Below, piece after piece: positions 21,077 to 31,382 of a stretch of 64,000 nucleotides of DNA. This stretch comes from CGIF01 sp031674855. Lineage in GTDB: Bacteria > Bacillota_I > Bacilli_A > Mycoplasmatales > CGIF01. Each line of letters opens with the position of its first letter. Position 1 is the stretch's first letter. The position numbers and the translations under genes were made by a program. Under the pieces are notes generated by a model. It had not been told where the DNA came from. It ran no database searches and saw only the letters and a list, made by a program, of their open reading frames with translations. Location: contig CP125275.1 of the NCBI GenBank assembly GCA_031674855.1, positions 434,001-498,000 of the forward strand, read 5' to 3'.

Positions 21077-21763
21077 TTATTTTAATATTCTTAAGCCTGG
21101 ACCCATTGCAGTGGAAAGAGTTATATTTTTCACAAAATCTCCCTTTCACCCTATTGTTTTTAATTCTAGCACTTTATTATATATTAATGTATAATTTTCT
21201 TTTAATTGCTGAGAATTAAATTCGTTACTACCGATAACGATGTGAATATTACCACCTTTATCAGTTTTTAAATCCATTTCTCCTTGTTGAAATTTTTTAA
21301 TTTCTTCCAATACATTTTCGGTTACTGAACCGTTTTTTTTAGATGGATAAATTCCTTTTGGACCTAATATTTTTTGCAAAGGCTTGATTAAATCTTCGCT
21401 AGCAGAATGAACTATTATTTTTTCAAAACCTCATTGTGGTTTTTTTTTAGTTGTTGCCTGACGTATTTCAGATAATTCTAATAGTTTAACCTTTTTAATT
21501 TCCTGACATGATTTTAAAATATCTTCTGGCAATCCTTCTTTTACTATTGCAATTTTTTTTTCTTTTTTAACTAAATACGGGAGAGTTAGTTTAGTTTTCA
21601 AGATATTTTTTTGATTTACTCAGTTAAGCGAGAAACTAACTTTTATAGTTTTTATTTTTTCTTTGTTATTATTTCGCAAAAATTCTAATGCTTCTGATAG
21701 ATTATAATATTTATTATTAGGAATTTGCTTTTTTATTTCTTGATAGCGACGGGAATTATTCAT
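21077..21763 (-). CDS. rplA: Ribosomal protein L1 (uL1)
   Basis: 228 aa. N-terminal YQEIKKQIPNNKYYNLSEAL, central ILGPKGIYPSKKNGSVT (family GPRGLMPNPKxGTVT), and C-terminal ITLSTAMGPGLRI close to the family SSTMGPGIKI. L1 forms the mobile stalk at the E-site. Usually paired with rplK (L11), which here is at 59.6 kb. Confidence 0.94.
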
Positions 21764-21866
21764 CTTAAGTTAGTTATTTATAAATACTATTTTATGAGAT
21801 TAAATATAACAATTAAGTAGTGGTTTTAATATAAATAGGGGCGCTTTAGTAAAATAAAATTAAAGT

Positions 21867-22247
21867 ATGACGAAAAAAAAGATGGATTGTCGTTATGAAT
21901 TACTTTGCCTTCTTGACGAAAAGAAAAGAAATGGAGAAAAGTACACAAAATTAATCGCGAACATAGAAAATTTTTTGGGGAAAGAAAATATTGAAAAAAT
22001 TGAGGAAAAGGATTGAAAGCCAGTTTTTAAAATTAATAAGTTAAAAGATGGATTTTATATTTTAATTAATTTCATTTCTAAGAGAGTTAAAGTTAAAGAA
22101 TTAGAAAAAGATATTTTACAAACTACTTCTAAAGATTTTCTTAACCGCTATCTTTTGCTTAATTTAGAAGATGAAAAAAACCTTAAAATTAAGTTAACAA
22201 AAAAAACTGATAAATTTCAAATAACTAACAATGCTGAACAAAATTAA
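21867..22247 (+). CDS. rpsF: Ribosomal protein S6 (bS6)
   Basis: 126 aa. MDCRYELLCLLDEKK, then a region WKPVFKINKLKDGFYILINF (family LAYPIxKxxxGxYVLxxF), and ILQTTSKDFLNRYLLLNL fit bS6, although the sequence is divergent. Strong support from context: S6-SSB-S18 is the classic operon. The stop overlaps the ssb start by 17 bp. Confidence 0.88.
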
Positions 22248-22962
22248 CGTAATTGGTAAGATATTGATTAATAACGAAAAGAAAAGCGATAATCTTTATA
22301 ATTCGGAATCAATAAACGATAGAGAAAATAATAAAGAACCTTGACTTTACTTTAGTCTGTTGGTTTCAACTCCTAGTGACTCAATAACTATTTTGCGTTG
22401 CATGGCTCAAGGAGAGTTAGTAAAAAAGATTGAGGATTCAAAAGAAAATGATATAGTTGAGGTAAAAGGTTATTTGAGAAACGAAAAAGATGGACGTCAA
22501 ATTATAATTAAAGTAGTGGAATTTGATAAACTTGATTTGAGTGCTGAAGAAATTAGTAAAAAAAATCCTAATCAAGTACGACTATTGGGAAAAATAATCA
22601 CTGATTTGCAAGATTCAGAGAATCAACGAAAATCTGATGTGCTATCTTTTAAATTATCCGTTCCTCGTGAAGGAGTTAAATTACCTCTTTTCTTTTGTCG
22701 AGTTCATGGAAAACTGATATCTGAAATTAATGATAGACTAAAAAAAGGTGATATCATTCTCTTGGAAGGATTCTTACAAACTAAAAAAGTTGAGGAAATG
22801 ATTGATGGCGAGAAAAGGTTTTCTCGAATTTCTTCAATTATTTGCGAAGGATTTACTTTTTTAGACAATGACTCAGTTAATTATTTTAGTCCGCTTGAAA
22901 ATTTAACTAGAGTATTTGAAAATACTAAAAAAATTGACTTTACTAAGCCAAAAACGAATTAA
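22231..22962 (+). CDS. ssb: Single-stranded DNA-binding protein, apparently two OB-folds
   Basis: 243 aa, longer than typical SSB (about 160). First half MLNKINVIGKILIN with VAVEGYL-like VEVKGYLRNEKDGRQIIIKV. Second half NQVRLLGKIITDLQDSEN, then FFCRVHGKLI and GDIILLEGFLQTKKV, which repeats the same OB pattern. The C-terminus lacks the acidic DDIPF tip usual in SSB. Position between S6 and S18 is the standard ssb slot. A tandem-OB SSB would bind ssDNA as a lower-order oligomer; this is inference. Confidence 0.82.
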
Positions 22963-22966
22963 AAAA

Positions 22967-23239
22967 ATGTTGAAAGGAAAATTAGACAAGATAAAAAAAA
23001 ATAAGAAAAGAAAAATTAGTGCTCAAACTGATTATTTTTTAAATCAAGGTATTGATTACATTGATTACAAAGATACAACTAATTTAAGTAAATTTATTAA
23101 TCGTCAAGGGAGAATCAATCCTCGTAAACAAAATAAGTTAACAGCCAAGTCTCAGCGTCAGCTAGCTTTAGCCATTAAAAGGTCGAGACAAATGGGTCTT
23201 TTTCCTCATGTAATAGAAGAGCAAAACGAGGAAAATTAG
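22967..23239 (+). CDS. rpsR: Ribosomal protein S18 (bS18)
   Basis: About 90 aa; IDYKDTTNLSKFINRQGRINPRKQNKLTAKSQRQLALAIKRSRQMGLFPHV is a near-perfect S18 core. ATG 22967 fits the family length; an upstream TTG at 22916 would overlap ssb. S18 pairs with S6 on the 30S platform. Confidence 0.95.
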   Translation: MLKGKLDKIKKNKKRKISAQTDYFLNQGIDYIDYKDTTNLSKFINRQGRINPRKQNKLTAKSQRQLALAIKRSRQMGLFPHVIEEQNEEN

Positions 23240-23255
23240 TAAATAGTTTATTATT

Positions 23256-23783
23256 ATGTTAAGCGAACAAGAGAAACGAAGAATAGTTAATAGTTGTCAA
23301 ACTTGTCGGAATCCGATTTACGAAGGTGAATCTATTTATACTAGCTCGAAAGGTCAAAGTTCTCGCTATGTTAATGGCTCTTACGGAAGTAAAAACTTTA
23401 GTAACTATCGGGTTGGCGGCCACGGAGAATATTATGATTCTTCCCACTTGTCCGAAAATTGAGTTCAGTGTTCTTGATGTTATGACCAGTGACGAACTGA
23501 ATTAGTTATTAATAAAAAATTTTGAATAAAATGATGATTAGGCGGAGGTTTATTAATTTTTATTGCAACAATTGCAAATATTAATATATTTCCTGGTTTG
23601 GAAGAAAGTAGTTCAAAAATAACTTGATATCGAATAAATTTTTTTTCTTTGGGTAAGTGAAAAATTTCTATTGCTACTCTCTTGTTGTTCCTTATCTTAT
23701 TGATTCTAACAAAATTTTTAGGCGGTTTATTTCAGCCTGCAGCCGATCGATATAAAATGCGCAAGCGACCAATCAAATTATAA
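23256..23783 (+). CDS. Zinc-ribbon-like membrane protein
   Basis: 175 aa. Residues 13-18 SCQTCR and 70-73 CSWC make two CxxC knuckles separated by a Ser/Tyr/Gly-rich loop (SSKGQSSRYVNGSYG). Two membrane helices follow (about 88-110 and 127-150), then a basic tail RKRPIKL. Six TGA Trp. It lies between rpsR and rplI in what looks like one transcription unit. Family unknown. Confidence 0.65.
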
Positions 23784-23792
23784 TTATAAGAT

Positions 23793-24239
23793 ATGAAAAA
23801 ATTAGAAAAAGTTATTTTCCTAAATAAAGAAAAATGAGGTGATAAATTTGAAATAAAAGAGTTAAGGAGAGGGTTTGTAATCAATTATCTGCTGCTCAGA
23901 AATAAAGTTTTGTTAGCTAATGAAAAAAACCTTTTGTGGTTGAAAGAACAAGAGTCTCAAAAACTTCAAGCTGATTTAGTATTGGAAGAAGAAGTTCAAA
24001 AGATGTATGATAAAGTTAACAATTTTTCTCTTTCTTTTATTTTAAAAAAAGATGATAAAGGACATCCTTTTGGTTCAGTAAGTTTCAAGGAAATTTTAGA
24101 TGAATTAGCCAAGTCTAATTTTCTCTTTGAAAAAAATCAATTATTGGACTTTCATCCATTAAACAAATTAGGAGAAAATGTAGTTAAATTAAAATTAAGT
24201 AATAAAGTGATCGCTGATTTAAAAATAAAAATAGAATAA
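23793..24239 (+). CDS. rplI: Ribosomal protein L9 (bL9)
   Basis: 148 aa. MKKLEKVIFLNKEKWGDKFEIKELRRGFVINYLLLRNKVLLAN follows the L9 N-terminal domain (VKDGYARNFLIPKGLA), then the long connecting helix and a C-terminal FGSVSFKEILDEL matching the family LFGSVT segment. Next to S6/S18 as in many bacteria. One TGA Trp. Confidence 0.9.
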
Positions 24240-24263
24240 AAAAAAAGAACTAAAATTAATAAA

Positions 24264-24533
24264 ATGTCAAATAAATTAAATACTAAATTAAGTAATTTTG
24301 AAATTAAAAAACTAACAGATAAAAACTTGCAAGAATATTTTATGATTATTAATAATGATAATCGAGATGAGGTTTATTTTTGTTTTAAAACAAAAATTTC
24401 GGAGGAGCAATGAGAAATTTTAACTAAAATGCCTTCTCCTTTAAATATTGAAATAGATTACGAAGAAAATGAGCAAAATGGCCGAATTTACAAAAGGGCC
24501 GTTGCTCTTTACACTGACGACATTTTTGTTTAA
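24264..24533 (+). CDS. Small beta-rich protein of a window-wide paralogous family
   Basis: 89 aa with an F-x-F...ISEEQW...L...E core: EVYFCFKTKISEEQWEIL followed by IEIDYEENEQNGR. The same plan occurs at 31125-31367 (LFVFPLKVNEERWNWLEE) and 36983-37234 (IFVFHNSDTPESQWAELVE). Compact size suggests a small beta-barrel, perhaps nucleic-acid binding. Function unknown. One TGA Trp. Confidence 0.6.
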
Positions 24534-24576
24534 GATAAACTTCTAACTAAAATTAAATCGGTTTAATAAAATCATA

Positions 24577-24933
24577 ATGTCAAAATCAATAATTAATAAT
24601 CTTTCTGAACAAGTTTATAATTGTTGTTCTCAGATACCGCTAGGTTATGTTTCGACTTATAAAAATATTGCAAATTTCCTTAATATTTCACCGAGAGTAG
24701 TTGGGCAGACTTTAAAAAGAAACCCTTACGCTCCTAAGGTGCCTTGTCATCGAGTTATTGCCTCAACTTTTTTTATTGGCGGTTTTCAAGGTGAGTGAGG
24801 GGAAGGAAAAAAAATAAATTTGAAAAAAGAAAGATTAAAAAAAGAAGGTATTTTTTTTGACTCTAAAGGTTATCTTGTAAAAGATTTGCGTGATAAGGTA
24901 ATTTTTAAAAATTTCGAAAAAAATAGTAGTTAA
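24577..24933 (+). CDS. ogt: O6-alkylguanine-DNA alkyltransferase-like protein
   Basis: 118 aa covering the catalytic DNA-binding domain only. QIPLGYVSTYKNIANFL, the recognition helix VVGQTLKRNP, and the active-site PCHRVIAS with the acceptor Cys are in order, followed by GGFQGEWGEG. The N-terminal RNase-H-like domain of standard MGMT is absent. Retaining the Cys favours real methyl transfer over an Atl-type protein (in Atl the Cys is Trp). Confidence 0.85.
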
Positions 24934-24965
24934 GAGTTGAAATTAGCGATAAAAATAATTAATAC

Positions 24966-26072
24966 ATGAATTTAGAAAATATACCATTATCAGATAGAAC
25001 CAAGGAAGCCTTGCGTAAAATCGGATATCAAAAATTAACCGACATACAGTCTAAAACTATTCCTTTAGTTTTAGAGGGAAAAAACATAATCGCTCAATCG
25101 CAAACAGGAACTGGCAAAACAGCCGCTTTTCTTATTCCAATCTTAGAAAATTTAAAACCTGAAATCAAACCTCAAGTTCTTGTTCTAGTTCCTACTCGAG
25201 AATTAGCTTTGCAGGTTAGCGAAGAGGCTCAGAAACTTTCCTTGCAACGAAATTTAAAAGTTTCAGCCATTTATGGAGGTGAACCAATTTTTAGGCAACT
25301 ACGAGCTTTTCAAAAAGGAGTAGATATAGTAATAGGCACTCCCGGAAGAGTTATTGATCACATTTTTATTAAGAAAACTTTTAATACGAGTCAATTAAAA
25401 TTTGTAGTACTTGATGAGGTCGATGAAATGATTGGAAAAGGATTTTTGGAGGATATTAAAAAAATAATGAAAAAGATTCCCGAAAATCGCCAAACACTAC
25501 TTTTTTCTGCAACAATTTCTCCTGAAGTAGATGAATTTGCTCAGAGATTTGTAAAAAACCCGGCTTTTGTTACTAGTCAAACTCATGAATTGCCTAGCAA
25601 AATTGAACACTATTATCTAGAAACCCCTTCGCTAAGACAGAAAAATAGCAGTCTAGCGAACTTTCTTGCTTCTGGCGAATTAGGTTCGGTAATCATCTTT
25701 GCTAATACTAAACGAAAAGTTGAAGAAATAAATGATAGTTTGTTAGATAATGATTTACGAGTCGATTATATTCACAGTGACCTAAATCAAAGCAGAAGAA
25801 CTAGAGTTTTCCAGAAATTTCGAAGCAAAAAAATTTCTTTATTAATTGCTACTGATGTAGCTGCACGAGGATTAGATATTAAAGATATTTCTTATGTTAT
25901 TAATTATGATTTTCCTCAAAACCGAGAATTTTATATTCATCGTACCGGACGAACTGGACGAGCTGGAGCTAGTGGCAAGGCTATAACTTTTGTTAATTCT
26001 CCTAAAGAAAAAAAAGAATTATTAGCTATAGCTCGTCAAAAAGGCTTTAGATTAGAAAGATTCGCTAGATAA
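24966..26072 (+). CDS. DEAD-box RNA helicase (DEVD variant)
   Basis: 368 aa, minimal two-RecA core. Q-motif TDIQSKTIPLVL, motif I SQTGTGKT, Ia PTRELALQV, Ib TPGRVIDH, motif II DEVD in place of DEAD, III SAT, and VI HRTGRTGRAG. Resembles CshA/DeaD-type helicases for ribosome assembly or RNA decay, but lacks their long C-terminal extensions. No internal TGA, so visible even under the standard code. Confidence 0.93.
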   Translation: MNLENIPLSDRTKEALRKIGYQKLTDIQSKTIPLVLEGKNIIAQSQTGTGKTAAFLIPILENLKPEIKPQVLVLVPTRELALQVSEEAQKLSLQRNLKVSAIYGGEPIFRQLRAFQKGVDIVIGTPGRVIDHIFIKKTFNTSQLKFVVLDEVDEMIGKGFLEDIKKIMKKIPENRQTLLFSATISPEVDEFAQRFVKNPAFVTSQTHELPSKIEHYYLETPSLRQKNSSLANFLASGELGSVIIFANTKRKVEEINDSLLDNDLRVDYIHSDLNQSRRTRVFQKFRSKKISLLIATDVAARGLDIKDISYVINYDFPQNREFYIHRTGRTGRAGASGKAITFVNSPKEKKELLAIARQKGFRLERFAR

Positions 26073-26162
26073 TGAGAAGTTAATTTGCTTGATTTTCAAA
26101 TTAAATTATTTAAAGTTAAAACTATATCGTATAAAGGGACATTATTTATACTTTTTATTAAC

Positions 26163-26360
26163 ATGGTGAGGAATCAAATAACAATAAGATTTACAAAGAT
26201 GATGTTAGAATTAGGAAATATTCCTGCTCGTTATAATGAAACAAGTGAAAAAATTCGAAAATTAAAACTACCATCGAATTATGGGAAAGAAGTTTCGTGG
26301 TTGAATGCATTTAGATGAAATCATACTACTGAGGGGAAAGAAATTATCTGACTCAACTAA
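26163..26360 (+). CDS. Short hypothetical frame, possible gene remnant
   Basis: 65 residues from ATG 26163 (upstream TTG 26085 also possible), ending TAA 26360. The C-terminal part SWLNAFRWNHTTEGKEIIWLN is reminiscent of short 'F.W..T.EG..FW' proteins common in phage-like regions, but ends early. Two TGA Trp. Could be a fragment left by an excised element; just downstream lies a long inverted repeat. Confidence 0.35.
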
Positions 26361-26374
26361 TGCAAAGAGAATTA

Positions 26375-26458
26375 GAAAGAAGACAACTAAATCGAAGCAT
26401 TGAAATTAATTAACTTTCGATTAAGGCGGAAAATTATATGTTTTAGTTGCCTTCTTTC
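26375..26458. repeat. Imperfect long inverted repeat
   Basis: GAAAGAAGACAACTAAA (26375-26391) and TTTAGTTGCCTTCTTTC (26442-26458) are 17-bp arms with one mismatch, enclosing a nested pair TCGAA/TTCGA. It could form a cruciform or serve as a transcription terminator after the helicase gene, or be the trace of a small mobile element. Confidence 0.55.
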
Positions 26459-26541
26459 ATCTTTTAATTAATTGATTACTCTTATTTTTTTGTCTAACAA
26501 GTAGAATTTTGAATAATTTTCTAAAAAAATATAAGAGTTTA

Positions 26542-27114
26542 ATGAATCGTTCTTTAAAATTAATTGTTGGTTTAGGAAATCCAGGTCGAGAATATCAAAA
26601 TACTCGACATAATTTAGGATTTACAATCATTGACGAATTAGTAAAAAAATTAGATATTGATTTAAACAAAAAAAAATTCAATGGACTTTATTATCAAGGT
26701 ACTAGTTTTATTCTTCTTAAACCTCAAACTTATATGAATAATTCAGGAGAGTGCATAAAAGAGTTTTTGAGATATTTTTCCATCTCCATCGACAATTTAT
26801 TAGTAATTTATGATGATATAACATTACCCTTAGGAAGTTTTCGTTACCGATTATCAGGTTCAGCCGGAGGACATAATGGAGTCAGAAATATTATTGAGTT
26901 ATTGGGGAGTGAAAAATTTAAAAGATTAAGATTAGGAGTTGGTTATGATAATAAAATCCTTATTAAAGATTGAGTTTTGGGGAATTTCTCGTCTTTAGAA
27001 AAAAGGGAGCTAGAAAAAATTACCCCCGAATTGTTAAAAAGCTCAATGGAATGATTAAAAGGAGATAGTTTTGAAAAACTAATGGCTAAATTCAACGGCA
27101 ACAAAAATAATTAA
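26542..27114 (+). CDS. pth: Peptidyl-tRNA hydrolase
   Basis: 190 aa. LKLIVGLGNPGREYQNTRHNLGF with the catalytic His, LKPQTYMNNSGECIKEFL, DDITLPLGSFRYRLSGSAGGHNGVRNI are all Pth signatures. It releases tRNA from drop-off peptidyl-tRNA. ATG 26542 chosen over upstream TTG 26509 as it gives the normal N-terminus. Two TGA Trp near the C-terminus. Confidence 0.95.
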
Positions 27115-27125
27115 AAATAAAAAAT

Positions 27126-27858
27126 ATGACTTTTATAGCATTTGGTAAAAATACAGTTGAAAATTTACTTCAATCTCCTTATTTTTCTTTCAAAAAAGTG
27201 ATTTTGAAGGAAGAACATCATAATAACAAGAAGTTACTGAAAATATTGGAAAAAAAAACAAATTCCTTATCAATTATTAGGCAAGGATGAGTTTTCTCGC
27301 TATAATTCTGATAAAAAAAATCAAGGAATGATAGCTTTCATTCGTAATTATGAATATACTTCGCTTTCAACTTTATTATCACGTCAATCTCAACAAAAAT
27401 TTCCATTAATTGTCATGTTAGATTCAATAGAGGATCCTCATAATTTCGGAGCAATTCTGAGAACTGCGGCGGCTTTAGCAATAGATGGAATAATTATCGC
27501 TAATAAAAATCAAGTTCCGGTTAATAGTACTGTAGTCAAAGTTTCAGTTGGAGGAATAGCTCATGTGCCAGTTTGCCAAGTTTCTAATCTTTCTGAGGCA
27601 ATTAATGAATTAAAAAAAAAAGATTATAGAATTATTTCAACTATTTGCGAGTCAGATTCGACTGATTATAATGATTTTAATTTTGACTTCCCTATTTGCT
27701 TAATTCTCGGCAATGAACATGAAGGAGTTAGAAAAGGCTTAATTAAAAAGAGCGATTTTTCTCTTTATATTCCGATGAATAATAATATAGGTTCTTTAAA
27801 CGTTTCCGTTAGTTGCGGAATTTTTTTGGCAAAAATAACTTCTCAGTGAAAAAAATAA
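27126..27858 (+). CDS. rlmB: SpoU/TrmH-family 23S rRNA 2'-O-methyltransferase (RlmB-like), frameshifted
   Basis: SPOUT motifs: HNFGAILRTAAALAIDGIII, LILGNEHEGVRKGL and IPMNNNIGSLNVSVSCGIFL, preceded by the substrate-binding domain MTFIAFGKNTVENLL and NQGMIAF (family HQGVVA). The N-terminal frame reads off after LEKK because of an A9 run at 27250-27258; with A8 it continues QIPYQLLGKDEFSRYNS into the catalytic part, giving 243 aa. RlmB methylates G2251 in E. coli 23S rRNA; target specificity here is inferred. Confidence 0.85.
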
Positions 27859-27900
27859 TTTTCGGTAAATTTGCTAAAAATATAAATTATAACAAAATAA

Positions 27901-28740
27901 ATGACGAACCATCAGAAAAAATCCACAAAAAAATCTGTTTTTCTCTGGATTATTATTTTTTCTCATATCCTTCCGATTATTGTTTCAGCTTTTTATGATC
28001 AAGTTAATCACTCTAATTATAGTATTGAATTAACTAATCCTAAATATTGGTTCTGAGCTTTTACTTGATGATCAGCTTGAACTTCATTATTGACAGTTCC
28101 ATGAGCTTTTTACAAACTATTTAATCTTAAAAAAAAAAGCGGTTTTAAGGAGCAAATTTGAGATGCATTGGTAGCAGAAGCTAATTTTATTAGTGGAGTA
28201 ATTTTCTGTTGCGGCGGTTTTTATTTAACGATTAATTCTGCTTTAAAAAATCCTCAAGCTGTTTATCTTTTAATTGGCAAAACCAAAGCAATTTACGTCT
28301 GATTGTTTTATAATTTTTTTTGACACGTTTTAGCTCCAGGGTTAACTTTTTATTACTTTTGAAATTATTGTAAAACTGATAAATTGATTAAAAAAAAAAC
28401 CTTCGGTTTGGTTATTAATTTAATTAACCCTACTATTTACTTTCTTTACGTAATGATAAGACCATTAGTAGGAAATTTTTTAAAACCTCCTTCCTCCTAT
28501 CCTCACTATTATCCTTGTAATTATCCTTATCCTCCTTTTTTTTGAATTGCAGGTCAATTCGCGAATAAAGAGGAATTAAAAGCAGAAAGAAATAAGTTTT
28601 TTTTTAGTTGAAAGCCGAGTTTGGTATCGGGATTAATCTGACTAATTATAATAATCGTTTTTTGATACTCAATTTTTTCTTTGCTATTTCAAATTTTTAT
28701 AAAAATAAACAGACAAAAAAACAAAAACTTAATTAATTAA
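27901..28740 (+). CDS. Multi-pass membrane protein (Pr6Pr/MAGa3780-like)
   Basis: 279 aa with about six hydrophobic helices and 14 TGA-encoded Trp, so broken into pieces under the standard code. The region YWFWAFTWWSAWTSLLTVPW recalls the TxQS(N)-containing helix of Pr6Pr-family membrane proteins found in mycoplasmas; later HVLAPGLTFYYFW and NPTIYFLYVMIRP fit the same layout. Function unknown. Its stop overlaps the rpmI stop (opposite strand) by 4 bp. Confidence 0.7.
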
Positions 28741-28931
28741 ATTATTTTCTTTAATCTTTTTAAGTCACTTTTGCATATTAATGAACTTTTGCGCAAATGT
28801 CTTTTTTGTTTAGAAGTTTTATTGTAGGCAAGATGGGAAGTATAAGCTCTTCAATGTTTGACTTTGCCGCTAGCAAGAATTTTTACTCTTTTAACTAAGG
28901 ATTTTTTAGAATGAGATTTTATTGATGACAT
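28737..28931 (-). CDS. rpmI: Ribosomal protein L35 (bL35)
   Basis: 64 aa; RVKILASGKVKHWRAYTSHLAYNKTSKQKRHLRKSSLICKSDLKRLKK follows the L35 pattern closely. Its usual partners infC and rplT are not adjacent. Confidence 0.9.
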
Positions 28932-28943
28932 ATATTAATTTAA

Positions 28944-29348
28944 TTAATTATTTTTACTAGAAATTCACTTTGCCAAACTTTTATCGATACTTTCTTTATC
29001 TTTTAATAAGATTATTTTTTCTTCGTTTTCTTCTGATTGATTATCGGTAACAAGTATAATGTTTTTCTTATTTTTAAAAAGCTTTTGACAAATCGATTGG
29101 TGCTCTAATTGATAGTTTTTAGCTAGAAAAAGCAACTGAGCTTGATTAGGAATTTTTAAAACAATTATGTCATCATCTACTGATATTAGTTCAGTTTCAG
29201 TGAAAAAATTAACTCGATAATCAATTGCTTTCTTTCAAATTTCTTTTTGTATACTAACGTTTGATTTAGGAAAATTATTTTCTTTTATTCACTGCTCTAA
29301 ATATTTAGCGTTAATATAACAAAGATGGGCTTTATTGACCAAAGACAT
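28944..29348 (-). CDS. Hypothetical protein between infA and rpmI
   Basis: 134 aa. Alternating alpha/beta pattern: NAKYLEQWIKENNFPK, EIWKKAIDYRVNFFTET, then IIVLKIPNQAQLLFLAKNYQLEHQ. The order (helices, then a strand with I-x-V-PN and a following helix) recalls small adaptor domains such as DnaA domain I, but similarity is weak. Three TGA Trp. It starts 17 bp after infA and is likely in the same unit as map-infA. Confidence 0.55.
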
Positions 29349-29364
29349 ATATCTCAATTTTCTA

Positions 29365-29595
29365 TTAAATCATAGAAACGATTTGTCCTTTTTCAGGATC
29401 TCTTAAGGTTATTTCCACCACTACTCTGTCGCCAAAAACAATTTTGGCTCTTTTCCCTCCTCTTTCATTACGAAAGCGCGCTGCTACATCGGCAATAATT
29501 ATTTTACCATTGTCGCATTCTATTCGAAATTGCCTTCTGTTGATTGATTCAATTACTTTTCCTTGAGTTGAAAAAAAATCTTTATTAATTTTCAT
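29365..29595 (-). CDS. infA: Translation initiation factor IF-1
   Basis: 76 aa. GKVIESINRRQFRIECDNGKIIIADVAARFRN, then KIVFGDRVVVEITLRDPEKGQIV is the IF-1 OB-fold. ATG lies inside the end of map (11-bp overlap), the usual map-infA coupling of spc-type operons. Confidence 0.95.
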   Translation of the reverse strand: MKINKDFFSTQGKVIESINRRQFRIECDNGKIIIADVAARFRNERGGKRAKIVFGDRVVVEITLRDPEKGQIVSMI

Positions 29596-30328
29596 AGTTA
29601 GTTATTATTTCAGCACCTTTTTTGGTGATGTAAAGCGTATGCTCAAAGTGGGCATTTAAGTAGCCATTTTTGGAAAAAACTGTCCATTTGTTTTCAGCAG
29701 TGTCTATCTTGGAATCACCGATTTGAACCAAAGGTTCAACACAAATAAACATTCCTTCTTCAATAACTTCTCCTTTATTAGAAATTTTATAATTAGGAAT
29801 GAAGGGATGTTGGTGCAACTTTTCTCCGATTCCATGCCCGCCGTATTCTTTAACAGGATAATAACCTCTAGCGCGAGTGTATTTCTCTATCATGTTTCCA
29901 ATATCCTGGGTAGTCGTAATTCCTGGTTGAATATTTTCGATAACGTAATATAAGCTGTTTTTAGTCACTGCTAATAATTTTTTTTTTACTTCATCGCCTT
30001 CTCCTGCAATGGTAGTCAAAGCAGCATCGGCATGATAACCTTGGTAATTGCAAGCCACGTCGATAGAAACTAAATCTCCTTCTTTAAAAATTTTTTCATT
30101 AGGTATGCCGTGAGTTAATTCTTGATTAACAGCAACACAAATTGATGCCGGAAAACCATTATAATTAAGGCTGGATGATTTAACGCCTTTTTCTTGCATT
30201 AATCGACTAGCTAAAGTGTCTAAGTATTTTCCTGAAATACCAGGCTTTATTTCTTTTTTTAATTCTCTTATAATGTTAGCTACAATTTGCCCAGCTTTTT
30301 TTATATATTCAACCTTATTATTATTCAC
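29585..30328 (-). CDS. map: Methionine aminopeptidase type I
   Basis: 247 aa. Metal ligands are recognisable: Asp in SIDVACNYQGYHADAALT (two), His in YGGHGIG, Glu in CVEPL and the Glu of AHFEHTLYI. It removes the initiator Met from nascent proteins. GTG start at 30328 gives the standard length. Followed by infA. Confidence 0.96.
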   Translation of the reverse strand: MNNNKVEYIKKAGQIVANIIRELKKEIKPGISGKYLDTLASRLMQEKGVKSSSLNYNGFPASICVAVNQELTHGIPNEKIFKEGDLVSIDVACNYQGYHADAALTTIAGEGDEVKKKLLAVTKNSLYYVIENIQPGITTTQDIGNMIEKYTRARGYYPVKEYGGHGIGEKLHQHPFIPNYKISNKGEVIEEGMFICVEPLVQIGDSKIDTAENKWTVFSKNGYLNAHFEHTLYITKKGAEIITNYEN

Positions 30329-30379
30329 TTTAATGATTAATATTTTAACTTCGATTATAGTTTTTATTATTTATCAAAA

Positions 30380-31105
30380 TTATTTATTTTTATCTTTTTC
30401 TTCTCCTTCAGAAAGTTTTTGTTTTCCTCCTTTTTTTATTTCAATTATCGTATCAGCCATTAAGTTAGCAAAAAAAGTGACGGATTTATTTCCTTCGTCA
30501 TTGCCAGGGATAACATAATCAACCAAACTAGGATTACAATTGGCATTACATATCGCAATTACTGGCACTTTATTTTTTTCAGCTTCTTTGAAAGCAGTTT
30601 TTTCTTTATTTAGACCGATAACAAATAAAGCATCGGGCTGACGATGCAAATTAGCTACTCCTTCATAAATATTTTGCAATTTATTTCTTCTTTTCTCTAA
30701 ACTAACTTGATCTTTTTTAGCTAAATCTTTAAAGCCATCTTTAGCAAGAAAATTATTTAATCCATAAAGTTCTTTAATTTTCTTTTTCATTTCAGGAAAA
30801 TTAGTTAAAAATCCTCCTTTTCACTTGTTAACAATATAAGGCATTCCGCATCTTATCGCAGCTTCTTTGACAATTTCACGAGTTGATTTTTTAGTAGCAA
30901 GAAATAAAATTGTTTTTTCTTTTTCGATTAAAGTTTGAAGGTAGGCATTTAAATCTTGACAACTAGCAATAATTTTTTTTAGATCAAGTATTGATTTTCC
31001 TGCTTCCTTGTAGATATAAGGGAGCATTTGAGGATGACGTCAGCGAACTGGACTTCCGAACTGAACTCCGATTTCAATTAATTCGTTTTTATCAAGATTA
31101 ATCAT
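30380..31105 (-). CDS. rpsB: Ribosomal protein S2 (uS2)
   Basis: 241 aa. GVQFGSPVRWRHPQM (family GvHfGH.tr.wnPkM), TILFLATKKSTREIVKEAAIRCGMPYIVNKWKGGFLTNF and PVIAICNANCNPSLVDYVIPGND identify S2. Three TGA Trp. The early Gly-His of the canonical motif is Gly-Ser here. tsf does not follow. Confidence 0.94.
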
Positions 31106-31124
31106 ATGTAAATTATTTTAAGAA

Positions 31125-31367
31125 TTAAGCGTTAATTTCAATTTCAAAGTCTACCAAAAGATTTCCGCCTTTTTTGCTTTCTTCGACAGTAAAATTATAA
31201 CTTTTTCCTTCTTCTAATCAGTTTCATCTTTCTTCGTTTACTTTGAGAGGAAAAACGAAAAGAGTTTCTTTGTTATCTAGTTCAAGAATTAAATAATCTC
31301 TGCTATTTTTATCTTTTCTTTCTTTTTTGCGACTAATTGTTTCTTTAATTATTCTAATATTATCCAT
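31125..31367 (-). CDS. Small beta-rich protein, paralogue of 36983 and 24264
   Basis: 80 aa. RDYLILELDNKETLFVFPLKVNEERWNWLEEGKSYNFTVEE aligns with 36983-37234 (KDYLILELTQGESIFVFHNSD...QWAELVEGNEYLFTVKE) nearly without gaps. Trp by TGA at one site. Between rpsB and prfA on the same strand. Unknown function; a small OB-like fold is plausible. Confidence 0.65.
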
Positions 31368-31382
31368 TTATTAATTTATAAA

